A DNA stretch of 64,000 nucleotides. Source: a virus. Positions 18,031-28,900 of the stretch are shown piece after piece. Position numbers and translations under genes: made by a program. Where the stretch lies: the IMG/VR virus record IMGVR_UViG_3300009124_000005, positions 27,699-91,698 of that record; one strand, written 5' to 3'. Below the pieces are notes generated by a model that saw only the letters and a list, made by a program, of their open reading frames with translations, was not told the DNA's origin and did no database searches. The number at the start of each line of letters is the position of its first letter. Position 1 is the first letter of the stretch.

Positions 18031-18253
18031 TAACGGAAATCAAGAGTGTGAGCGTATTGCAATGCTTTTGAGATCTCTTGGTGGTGAATTTCACGAATAT
18101 GTTTTAGATTTTGATTTTGATGATCATCAATTTAGAATGGAATTTGGTCCAGATGCAACATATCCACAGGTTGCAATAGGCAACTTTCACGTAGGTAATA
18201 TGCATGATACACTGGAATATCTAAAAAATATGGGTCTGCTCGACGAAAGTTGA
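18008..18253 (+). CDS. Glutaredoxin-like protein with unusual active site
   Basis: 81 aa, the size of a phage glutaredoxin. The order is beta strand (TSVIYSNG), active-site loop N11-Q12-E13-C14, helix, and the conserved cis-Pro motif TYPQVAIG (51-58) followed by NMHDTLEYL. Classical glutaredoxins have CPYC; here only the last-position cysteine is retained. It may be a redox factor for ribonucleotide reductase or a degenerate binding version. ATG 18008 is preferred to an upstream TTG because it fits the fold start. Confidence 0.65.
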   Translation: MKTSVIYSNGNQECERIAMLLRSLGGEFHEYVLDFDFDDHQFRMEFGPDATYPQVAIGNFHVGNMHDTLEYLKNMGLLDES

Positions 18254-18278
18254 CAGATCAGGGCACATACGTTATAAT
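18250..18278 (+). promoter_or_regulatory. Perfect sigma70 promoter before tRNA-Leu
   Basis: TTGACA (18250-18255), a 17-bp spacer and TATAAT (18273-18278) match the bacterial consensus exactly. Initiation is expected near 18285, seven bases before the tRNA-Leu. The -35 box overlaps the stop of the glutaredoxin-like gene. Confidence 0.9.
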
Positions 18279-18291
18279 ATGAGGGTCCCAA

Positions 18292-18376
18292 GGGGCGGTG
18301 GCGGAATCGGTAGACGCACCTGACTTAAAATCAGTTGGGCATTATGCCTGTGAGAGTTCAAGTCTCTCTCGCCCCA
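18292..18376 (+). tRNA. tRNA-Leu (anticodon UAA)
   Basis: 85 bases. The acceptor stem GGGGCGG pairs with TCGCCCC, discriminator A. The anticodon loop CTTAAAA has TAA in the anticodon position. A long variable arm (GGGCATTATGCCT region) marks a class II tRNA. The T arm is GAGAG-TTCAAGT-CTCTC. CCA is not clearly encoded beyond the discriminator. Confidence 0.93.
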
Positions 18377-18385
18377 TGTCCATTA

Positions 18386-18392
18386 CTAAATA
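18386..18392 (+). promoter_or_regulatory. Late promoter box
   Basis: CTAAATA ten bases after the tRNA-Leu. The expected start near 18399 argues that the next gene starts at ATG 18412 rather than GTG 18400. Confidence 0.65.
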
Positions 18393-18411
18393 ATCCGTAG
18401 TGGAAAAAGTC

Positions 18412-18678
18412 ATGAAATACGAACTTTCCCAATCATATTGTTTCTTTATGGGACAAGTGGTAAGAATGTATTTCATACAAGGTATTCCATATACCTTTGA
18501 TGAACTACCGCAAATCATTCAAGATCACCCATCAGTACAAACCGAAGCATTGCAAGGTTGTGATTGGGATGATGAAGAATTATATAAGTGGTCTTCATAT
18601 CTTGCTGAAGAGGAGTGTCATCCTCTAATGTTTGATATTGAAGTTAATGATCCTGAACTATTACCCAAAGATGATTGA
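18412..18678 (+). CDS. Conserved small protein upstream of cpeT
   Basis: 88 aa from ATG 18412 (92 aa from GTG 18400). It is acidic, with SYCFFMGQVVRMYFIQ then DELPQIIQDHP and CDWDDEELYKWSSYLAEEE. No function is recognised. It overlaps cpeT by 8 bases, so the two are likely cotranslated. Confidence 0.65.
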   Translation: MKYELSQSYCFFMGQVVRMYFIQGIPYTFDELPQIIQDHPSVQTEALQGCDWDDEELYKWSSYLAEEECHPLMFDIEVNDPELLPKDD

Positions 18679-19195
18679 TATATTTAATGAATGGTTTGAG
18701 GGAACGTGGGAGAATAAAGTTCAAGCATTTTCATATCCTTCAAAGTTTGCTATGGTCCGTCTGGTCCATAAAAAAATCCAAGGTACAGAATCAATGTACT
18801 ATGGTGAGCAAGCATATAACTATTCGATAGATGCACCTTATCGTCAATTTATTGTGGAAGCACTAGAAGATAATGGGTCAATACGAGTAAAAAACTATGA
18901 TTTTGATAAAAACTTCCATCTGGGGTTTAAAAATTTAGAATCTCGTCCTGAAGGGTTGACTCATAAAGAGTCTTGTGATATAATGTTTACATTCGACGGT
19001 GATTCATTCCAAGGTTCACTCCAAGGATGTAGTTGTTACGTCGAATGGCAAGATCAAATAACCTATATCAAAAATGATATCTTTCTATCGAAAGAACAAT
19101 ATAATGTAGTTGATAGAGGTTATTTGGTGGATACCGACAAACAAGTTTGGGGTGGCAAACACGGTCACTTCAAATTTTTAAAGACGCCCCTGTAG
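18671..19195 (+). CDS. cpeT: CpeT-type phycobiliprotein chromophore lyase
   Basis: A 174-aa CpeT/CpcT-family protein. In cyanobacteria these attach phycobilin chromophores to cysteine in phycobiliproteins; the phage copy is an auxiliary metabolic gene likely to act on host light harvesting. Family motifs are in order: NEWFEGTWENKVQAFSYPS near the N-terminus, YYGEQAYNY, PYRQFIVE, GFKNL, SCDIMFTF, GCSCYVEW, DRGY and WGGKHGHFKF. Start ATG 18671 gives the normal family N-terminus. The last codons and the stop lie inside the following tRNA-Thr. Confidence 0.9.
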   Translation: MIDIFNEWFEGTWENKVQAFSYPSKFAMVRLVHKKIQGTESMYYGEQAYNYSIDAPYRQFIVEALEDNGSIRVKNYDFDKNFHLGFKNLESRPEGLTHKESCDIMFTFDGDSFQGSLQGCSCYVEWQDQITYIKNDIFLSKEQYNVVDRGYLVDTDKQVWGGKHGHFKFLKTPL

Positions 19196-19257
19196 CTCAG
19201 CGGTAGAGCAGTGCTTTTGTAAAGCAAAGGTCATCAGTTCAAATCTGTTCGGGGGCT
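19186..19257 (+). tRNA. tRNA-Thr (anticodon UGU)
   Basis: 72 bases. The acceptor GCCCCTG pairs with CGGGGGC, discriminator T. The D arm is GCTCAGCGGTAGAGC; the anticodon loop TTTGTAA has TGT. The T arm has TTCAAAT, with one mismatch in the T stem and one at the base of the anticodon stem. Nucleotides 8-10 (TAG) serve as the cpeT stop codon. Confidence 0.9.
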
Positions 19258-19278
19258 CTCGATCCTCTATTTAAAATA

Positions 19279-19800
19279 ATGAAATATCAAATTTTTGACA
19301 ACTATATGCCTGCAGGTTGGCATTCCGAACTGTGTGAGATGGTTATCAAAAATCCAATGTTTCAATGGTTTGATAGTACCGTTTTAGAAAAAGAATCTGC
19401 GGTTGAAGATAAGTATAATCAACATTTTGTGCATATCTTATATAAAGAAATGCAAGTTAAGAGTTATGCTTTTGAGTTTTTTGAACCATTGTTTAGAAAA
19501 CTCAAGGTCGATATGATCTATAGATCTCAACTTAACATGACATTATGTACTCCAAAAATACGTGAATATGGTTACCATATTGACAATTATATTGATAATG
19601 ATTATATGAAATACTGTAAGACAGCAGTATATTATATCAATACATGTGATGGATATACTGGATTTGAAAGTGGTGAGAAAGTTAATAGTGTTGGTAATCG
19701 CTTGGTATCATTTCCCAGTGATTTGAGGCATACAAGTACAACAACTACTGATACTAGATCGAGATATGTAATTAATATTAATTACTTTGGTGGCGTGTAG
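19279..19800 (+). CDS. 2-oxoglutarate/Fe(II) oxygenase
   Basis: A 173-aa 2OG-Fe(II) dioxygenase-like protein. Candidate iron ligands are H100-x-D102 (GYHIDN) and H151 (LRHTS), with R162 (RYVINI) for 2-oxoglutarate, in the right order on the expected jelly-roll strands (TAVYYINT, FESGEKV, VGNRLVSFPS). Substrate is unknown. It lies between two tRNAs and its stop TAG forms nucleotides 8-10 of tRNA-Asn. Confidence 0.8.
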   Translation: MKYQIFDNYMPAGWHSELCEMVIKNPMFQWFDSTVLEKESAVEDKYNQHFVHILYKEMQVKSYAFEFFEPLFRKLKVDMIYRSQLNMTLCTPKIREYGYHIDNYIDNDYMKYCKTAVYYINTCDGYTGFESGEKVNSVGNRLVSFPSDLRHTSTTTTDTRSRYVININYFGGV

Positions 19801-19862
19801 CACAATGGCAGTGCGAGGAGCTGTTAACTCCTAGGTTGCAAGTTCGAGTCTTGCCACGCCAG
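19791..19862 (+). tRNA. tRNA-Asn (anticodon GUU)
   Basis: 72 bases. The acceptor TGGCGTG pairs with CACGCCA, discriminator G. The anticodon stem GGAG/CTCC holds loop CTGTTAA with GTT. The T arm is TGCAAG-TTCGAGT-CTTGC. The 5' end overlaps the oxygenase stop. Confidence 0.93.
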
Positions 19863-19903
19863 TTGGCGATTATCGTCAAATCAAAACCCCTTCCGTGTGC
19901 TTG

Positions 19904-19931
19904 AAACCTCCCTCACAAGGGGAGGTTTTAT
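19904..19931 (+). terminator. Terminator after tRNA-Asn
   Basis: A 9-bp stem (AAACCTCCC / GGGAGGTTT) with a 7-base loop is followed by a short T run. It separates the tRNA/cpeT unit from the late structural unit. Confidence 0.8.
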
Positions 19932-19933
19932 TG

Positions 19934-19941
19934 TATAAATA
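19934..19941 (+). promoter_or_regulatory. Late promoter, perfect TATAAATA
   Basis: TATAAATA matches the T4 late consensus exactly. A good Shine-Dalgarno (AAGGA near 19963) precedes the ATG at 19980. It drives the giant structural gene and probably the fibre genes behind it. Confidence 0.85.
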
Positions 19942-19979
19942 ATCCAAGAAGAAATAGTCCTAGAAGGAACGGGTTAATT

Positions 19980-22900
19980 ATGCCTCTTACAAGACTTGAT
20001 AATCTTTACTCAAGTAAAACGGGTAAGTATCTATATGTATCTCCAGATGACTTTAATGCGACTGATGAGTTAGACAATAGAGGTAACTCCCCACTACGTC
20101 CATTCAAGACGATCCAGAGAGCATTTATTGAGGTATCACGTTACTCTTACCTGCCTGGTAAGGATAATGATAGGTTTGACCAGTTCAGTGTAATGCTGAT
20201 GCCTGGTAATCACTTTATTGATAACCGTCCTGGTCTTGTAGATGCAGCAACCCCAGTATCACGTAATTTTGACGCTGGTAACCTGATTGAGGCCAATACA
20301 CAAGAAATTATTGACCGTGCTGCTGCTGAAATTGCTGTTCAGCACCCCGATTTTTACTATCCTGGTGATAATCAAACTGATGATGGATCTAGATATGCTG
20401 ATTCATATCGTCTGATTCAGTTAAACAGACAAGAAATTATTGACAATGCATATGCTGTAGTAGCAGCAAATCCTCCTGTTCCTGCACCTCCTGATCTTGA
20501 GAACAAGTGTAAGATTGACATTGGACGCTTCATCGACGCTGTTTCTCTTGATGTAGCACAGGCTGGTGGTAACGTATATACCCGTAAACTTCTTCAAAAT
20601 TACTTCAATGAAGCAGGAACTGCTTGGATTGATGATAGTTTAGAAGGTGAAGTAACAGAGTCTATTGCTGCATTTGAGTCGGCAAGAGACAATATGCTTC
20701 TTGCTATCACCAACCAACTGACTGTAAAAGATCTTACTATCACTGCTGATCCTGCAACTGGTGATAACGAAGATCCTGCTTCCTGTGCAGATGTTCAGAC
20801 TTTTATCAATAATTTGACCACAGTTGTCACAACTGTATTGTCTGATGAAAATCTATCAAATCTTCCTGCAGAAACAGTATCGGATCACGAAACTGCTGGT
20901 GAGCAGAAGTGTAAGCGCGACCTTGGATATGTTGTAGAAGCTGTCATTGCTGACATTCGTAACGGTGGTAATGCTAATACTATTTCTGCTACCAAAAATT
21001 ATTTCGACCGTGATGGTAATCCTGTTGCTGACGGATTAGTTGGGGAAATTACTGAATCAGTAACTTCCTTCAACAAAGCAAGAGACATGATGAAACTTGC
21101 TGTAACTAACTCGCTGTATGAGAAGGATCTTACTATATCTCCAGGTCCTGCAATTGCAGGTCAGGCAACGCCGACTATTGAATACAACGCATCAGGCAAT
21201 ATCGCTACCTGCGTTGATGTTCAGTCATCCATCACAACACTTGTTGCTATTCTCACTGATACCCTCACTGCAGGTACGCTTACAGGTCTCGCTGCAGTTC
21301 AGGTTACTGGTACTGTGCCTGTATTTGATTACAACAGAGCACTGGAAGAATGGCAGGATGATTCGATTCTTGATCTTTCCAATCCAGACAACGTTCTCTA
21401 CAAGTTTAACTCCACGACTGGTGGCACTATCGTTCCCAGAGGTTGTTCGCTGATTGGTTATGACCTTCGACGCACGATTGTCAGACCTCTGTTTGTTCCT
21501 GATCCCGTAGATGGTGCTTATGGAAGAACTTCTATCTTTAACTTGACCGGTGGTTGTTATCTGTGGCAGTTCACTATCAAGGATGGTGATCTTTCCGAGA
21601 ACTCTCCTTTGTATGATCAGGCAGATCGTGTTGGTAAGGTATACAACAATCCATCCGATTTCTCTTCATTAGCGATTCCCGAGTATTCGCACCATAAGAT
21701 CACTATCATGACTTATGCGGATAATGCTGAACTCGATCGTTATTACGAGAAAGTTGGTAGAGCATTCGCACAGTTCCAACCCACCATCGATGATGGCGAT
21801 TTAGAAGCACTGGTACAAGAGAATAGGATTGTTGGTCCTCTATCTGATACCAGAACAATCGAGAGTATCGAGATTGTAGACATTGCTCCTGGATCTTCTG
21901 CTCGAATTACTGTATCCACAAAGATTGACCACGGATATTTTAGGGGTCAGTACATCGCTGTTATCAATAGTGGATTATCAGAGAATGTCAACGGTACATT
22001 CAAGGTTGACACAGTTGATCAGGATAATCCCAAAGTATTCTCCTATACTATTCCCATCAATGCTGCTGGTCTGGGATTAGTTTCTGGTACAACATACACA
22101 GCTGCTAATGGTCTTGGCACTAACGGTGTTATCCAAGCAGAAATTGACTCGGTTGAGTCTGCATCACCATATGTCTTTAACTGCTCTATTAGATCCACCT
22201 GGGGACAGTGTGGTATGTGGGCAGATGGATCCAAGGCAACTGGATTCAAGTCGATGGTTGTTGCACAGTACACGGGTGTTTCGCTACAGAAAGATGACAG
22301 AGCGTTCATTCGTTACGATAGATTTACTAACACTTGGAATCAAGCAGCACTCACTGATGCATTTGCTACCATTCCTTATCACACTAAAGGTGATGCATAC
22401 TGGAAGGATGATTGGAGAAACTTCCACATTCGTGCAACGGATGACTCTTTCATTCAGTGCGTCTCGGTCTTCGCTGTTGGTTTCCACGATCACTTCCTGA
22501 TGGAAAGTGGTGGTGACATGTCTATCACCAACTCGAACTCCAACTTCGGTAATACATCACTTCACGCAATTGGTTTTAAAGGATTCTCCTTCAACCAAGA
22601 TAAAGGTGGTTATATTGATGCTATCATTCCTCCAAAAGTTGTTAATACTTCTGCCACAGCAATTGTTAAGCAGCAATACTATACGATTGATATTGAAGCA
22701 TCTAACGATCAAGGTAATAATACTAGTCTGTATCTTGCCGGAGACACTAATCAAGATCCTGCAGACAGACCTGCAGCTACTATTGGTGGATATCGTATTG
22801 GTGCCAAAACTGGAGATAGATTATATGTTAAACTGCCTTCTGGTGGCGTAGGTGGTAAGCAAACTTATTCTGCTGAACTATCTCCAAGTGGATTCCAGAC

Positions 22901-25900
22901 ATTTACTACATCACTCTCTACGTTAACTCCAGCAGGACTTAACATCAATCTTGATGTTGATGGTGATGGTAATGACGATTTTAATTACGCACAAGATGCG
23001 GCAAATCAAATTGAAAGGAATAGAGTATGGTTACAGCAAGAGACCTATGGTCATATTACTGCCAAGTATCCCGCACTATTAACTAATCCTAATATCACGA
23101 TTGGTAAGTGTGAAAGAGACATCGGATACTTTGTTGATGCAACTGTCAAGGACTTGCGTCTTGGTGGTAACATCAATACAATTCTTGCTGCCGAAGGTTA
23201 TCTAGTTGGTGGTCAGTTAGACTTCATCGACAACGAACTGACTGAAACTTTAGAAGCATATGATTACCTGAAGCGCCTGATGATCGGCGCAATGCGTAAC
23301 TTCAACTTCTTGATTAAAAATTGTACAACAACCGATGGTAGTGCAACTGTTGTAGTTGGAGATACTTCAGGTCTTGTTCCTGGTATGAGAGTTATTGAAT
23401 ATGATCAAGACGATTATACAAATGGTCTTCTTGATGACGGAGCGGTTTCGCTTCCTGACAACATTAACGTTAATACTGCTATCATTGGCGAGATTGTAAA
23501 CTCAACTACAATCACATTGGTAGATCAGGCAACAGGTGTAGCATATAATGCAGTTGGAACAACTAATACTGCATGGTTGTATTTTGAGAATCTTTCCCAA
23601 TATGCTCAAACATTCCAGTATGCCAATAATGATATTACCCAGGATACAAATTATCCAGAGTGTGCCAACATTGCTACAGCAATTGAAGGATACTTTGATA
23701 ATGTTAACCTGGTTTTGTCTGGTAACGGTAGTCAAGCAGTAAGAGTAGAAGCACCTATCGAGTCTCGCTCTTTAACTGGACGTGCAACTTTATTTTCTAT
23801 TAATACGGGTGGATTACAATCTGATCCCCATGGATTACAAACTGGTACACCGGTAAGACTTGTTCCAAGAGCATTGACAGTTGACACTGATAAGCGTCTT
23901 GTTAGATTGCCTCGTGGATTTGAAACCAATAGACCTTACTATGTAATCGCTCCTGGTAGAGATACATATCCATATTCATTCAATAATACTAGTGAGTTTG
24001 ATACAACTGCTGGAACAGGTTTATTACTTGCTGCCACTAAAGAAAACGCAGCTGCTGGTATTTACATCTACTCGCCAGAAACTGAAGCAATTGATCCTGG
24101 AGTAGAGATTGTTCTACAGCAGTATGTTCTTGACGAGTCATATGACTTGCATCGCTATGTCACTAATGTGAGTGGAATATATCTTGAGACAGATATTCCT
24201 CACGTCTTTGATGTTCCCCTACCTAACGTACCCGCACAAACTATTTTCTTCAGAACTTCTTCTGATGCTAACTCATCACTTCCTGATATTGCTGGTGGTG
24301 GACCAGTAGAAACTGATGTTTATTACTATCCTCGCTATGTAACCAAGACGAAGTTCTCGGTTCATACATCTCAAGCAGATGCACAAGCAGGTGTAAACGC
24401 AGTTATCTTTACTGCTAACAGTGGTAGTGACTTCATTGTATATGGAGATAAGAAAACATCTCCGTTGAAGTTTGATGCTTCTAACTTCAATAGATGGTAT
24501 CTTAACGTTATCGATGAATCTTCGGGTGGTCAAAATCAAAACGGTATTCTTACAAGATTCCATGATCCTGATTTTGTTGATGGAACCGGTAATCTATTCA
24601 CCCCAGATACATGGTATGAGAGATATTCTGATGATAGAAACGAACTCGATAGAATCTATCGTTTGCGTTATGTTGTTCCACAATATCTTGATAACGTCCG
24701 TGAACCTCTTAATGGTTATGTTATTAAGACTAGAACTGATGATAGAAGAAGACTTCGCCCACAAAAGTTAACTCTGGAACCATATAGCAGTGGAGCTCCT
24801 GCTGTAGCACAATTCTTCAACCCATCACAACCTACAGAACAACTTGGTGCTTCTTTAGCAGATTTGAATACTGCTGGTATTGATATCGGTTCGCCCGAGG
24901 ATCTATATGATCCATATGAAAATCCTCTTCAGATTGAGTTCCAATCAAAGATTGCAACTACCATTCAAAGTGCAAGAACTGTCACGAATGATCTTGGCGA
25001 AAGCAGATTAGAATTAACTGTATTTGATCATACTATTACTAATCAGAGTTTAAAGAACGAAATCTTTACTATTATTGAAATTTCTGCTCCTCAAGGTGCT
25101 GGTATTGAAGAAGATTTATTCAATAGTGATGATGACAACTACGTAACTTGGAGTGGTTATTGCACTGGTTCTGCATATGTTCATGCATATTTCCCAGCAG
25201 CTATTGAAGCAACAGCATTTGTTATTCTTAAGAATGTCACTGGCAAACTTGATTTCAACACTGCTGGTGCGGGATACGTTGGCAATACTGTTACAACATT
25301 CACACAATCGAATGGAACTTTCTGGGAATTATTAGGTGAACCTGATAGTTGGAATAACACAACTCCTTATCAAGGAGCATCTAGATCTACTAGAGATAAC
25401 TTCCTCTATAGAATTGAGGGAGCAAATCTTTATACAGTTGTTCCTGGTGATAGAGTAACAACTCCTGGCGGTGATACTTATACAGTATCAAATATTTCTG
25501 ATGTTCCTGAAATTGAAGATAGTTTCTATATTTTTGACGTTGAACAGATTCAAGAAGTTATTCCTGCACAACAGGATGGTATCTACTATCTAACCGCTGT
25601 CCGTGGTAACATCTCTCCATATCCAACTGGTGCTGGTGTTGGTGATAACTTTAGAAACTATAAGTTCTCTCAACCAATCTCCAATCTGTATCCATTAGAT
25701 TACAAGAATGATCCACTGTGGTTCCAGGTTCAAGATGACGGAACCAGAGATGTATCCATTGTTGATCCTCCTGCATCATCAGCTGCGGCAGATAACTATG
25801 TTCATGGTCTTGTAACACTTAATGATTACAAGTATAGTGAGACAAAAGAATCAGTTTCAGATCTTCTTGCTACTGATCCACTTCTTTCCTATCAATTTAC

Positions 25901-28900
25901 GAACACTACATCAAATGTTGATGGAAATATTGTTGATAACAGATTGAGAGCACAAGAAGGTAATGCTTCTATCGGTTCAGAAAACAGAAAGATCCCCATC
26001 AATGGTGACTCTGTATATCCTCTAGATGGTAGATACTATGTTGAGTTGCGTCGTCCATCGATTGCAAGATCTGGTAACCACACCTTTGAATATCTTGGTT
26101 TCGGTCCTGGTAACTACTCAACTGGTTTCCCACTTCGTCAGGAAGTTGTTCTATCTGATAAGCAAGACTTCTACGCACAAGCAAAACGTGAAGACGGCGG
26201 TATTGTCTTCTACACGGGTCTAAACTCTAACGGTGACCTCTATATTGGTAATCGTAAGATCAACGCTATCACAGGCGAAGAGACGTTCCTTGAGCAGGCA
26301 GTTCTAGGTGATAGCGGTGATGATAGTGATACTATTGGAGCACTTGTCACTACATTTGACACTGCAGTTACATTTAATGACAAAGTAACAGTTGAAGGAG
26401 ATTTGTTCCTCAACAACCCAGTAACAATTAATGTTGACCCATTCGAGGGAGATTCACTTCGCATCCTATCATTGGTTGGTGCTGGTGATGACCCAACTCT
26501 TGATAGATCTTCTTTCAGAGACAATAAAGACGGCGACATTGTTCTAACCAAGAACGAAGTTAAAGCAGGTGTATTTAAACTTAATCCTCGCGGTAATGTA
26601 GGTGCTCAAGGTCAGGTTTATAGTATTAGAACACATTATACTGGTGGTACTCCTTCTAATGTAACACCAAATAATACTGGTTTAGTTGCTAATGGCGGTT
26701 CTGCTTGGTATTCTTTGCAGAATATTACTTACGGTTCTTCTATCATTCCTAATGCTGGTGATATTATTTGGAAAGGCGAGGAAGTTGGTTATTCTGGATC
26801 TTTGGGTTGGATTTACTCAAACTTCTTTACCGAGATTGGAGATGGTCAAATCTTTACTATTACTACTGACAATTCTACTGCTGTTACAATTCAGTGGGCT
26901 GTTGGTGTTACTAACCAAGACCTGAAGGTTAAAGTTGGTGAGAAACTTCGTATTTCTTCTTTCAGTAACAACTTCTTTGACGGAACTTGGAATGTAATTA
27001 GTGCAGTAGATGTAGAAAATACATGTCAGATCAGACTCTTTAACGAGATTGCTGCAAATACATACAACTGGGAAGACGAAGGTCCTGGTGCGAAGATTGA
27101 AGTTTCTGAATCCATCTGGAAAGAAACTGGTGTACTTGGAGCAGAAGCATTACGTACATACACTAATATCCCTGGTGACTATAAGTTAGGCATCAATACA
27201 GTTGGTAGAACTAATCAAGAAGCATCATTGACCGCTAATGTATCTTCTGATTCAGATCCTCGTGCTAACTTGGATGTTGTTGGTAATGCGTTCATCAGTG
27301 GTAAGAATTTAGTAACATATGATGCTCTTGGTGCAGTTTCCGCTAATAACTATCTGGGCGAACCTTCTAACAATAAGGTATACTTCCCACTTACTAATGC
27401 ATTCTTGGTTGGTGGTGATAGTTCTGATGGAGATGACTTCGCAACATTACGTGTTTCTACAACAGATCTCGCGGTTGTTGATCAATCCGCTACTTATAGA
27501 GTAGGTGGTCGCGTTGGTGTTAACACCAGCATCGGATTAGATCCTTCAACTGAACTCGATAAGAACTTCGTTGTTATCGGTGATTCCAGATTTACTGGAA
27601 ACGTGCAGATTCAAGATGACTTGAGTGTGGATGGTGGAGATCTTAACTCTACTGCAGAATCATTCCAGTTCTTAACAAATAATGTTGATTTCTTCGTCGG
27701 TTTAAATCAAGCAGAGTCGATTATTCTTGGTAACTCTACTGCAAATTCTCAATCGATCAGTATCGGTGATTCTGTCGGTAGTTCATCAACTCAAACTGTC
27801 AGAATTGGTTCTAATGCGGGATCAACTAACCTTAAAATTCATGAAAGATCGCAGAATGCGGTAGTTGATATTGCTACAGTTGAGGATGATGTTACTAGTA
27901 ACTGTGATGTCAGACTTGGCGGTGGAGCACCTAACCTTGCTTCTAGCACATATATTGGTACATATCAGACTAAACTTGCTGGCACACTTGAAGTTGCTGC
28001 TTTTGCTGGCACATCTTCTGCTCGTATCTTTACTCCTGCAGCAACACTTAATATCGGTGATGGTCAGTCAACAACTGCATTAAAACTTGGAGTTAACGCT
28101 TCCCAAGTTACTATTGCATCGTTGGGTGGTAAGACTACTATTAGAAACTCTCTTGATGTTCTTGCAACTGCCACTGTTTTTGGTAACCTTAAACTTGATG
28201 GTGGATTGAGTGCTGGTATTGTCGAACTTGAAAGAGCAAGATTCGCGACTAGCCCATCCGATCACATTGTTGGTTCACTGGAAAATCCAAATGTTACATT
28301 CCTTAAGTTCTCACAAACAGGAAAAGTAATTGATACTGCTGGTGTTGGTCTTTGGGGTGGTTCTTCTTTCTTACTTGGTGGTGGTCAGATTGCTGCTATT
28401 GATAACATCAATCCTACTCAAAGTGCAACTTGGGTTGCTAACACCACATATTCTTTCATCGAAGCAACTGGTGGAACTGGTGAAGGTGGATTGTTCACTA
28501 TTCAAGTATTGAGTGATGGTACTGCCGTTGTTGAATTAGTATCTCCTGGTTCTGGTTATAGCAACAATGATCTTCTTACTATTCCTGCTGCTGTTTTAGG
28601 TAATCCAGCTGGCGATGATTTAACTTTCCAGGTTTCTGGAGTTAATGCTGCTGGTAATCTTTACAACTTACCGATCACTCAACCATCTGTTAGTGATTTC
28701 CAGATTGGTGATTTGCTTCTGATTGATAGAGCAGATCCCCTATCTCCTGATAGTATTGATGGCACTGGTGCTACTTTACCAAAGGATCAATCACAAACGG
28801 AAATTGTTCAGGTTGTTGGACTAACTAATATCACCAACCCGAATGATCCTAGTGGTTTCCGTATCTCGGTTTCTCGTGCTGACTCTGGCACAACAGCAAG

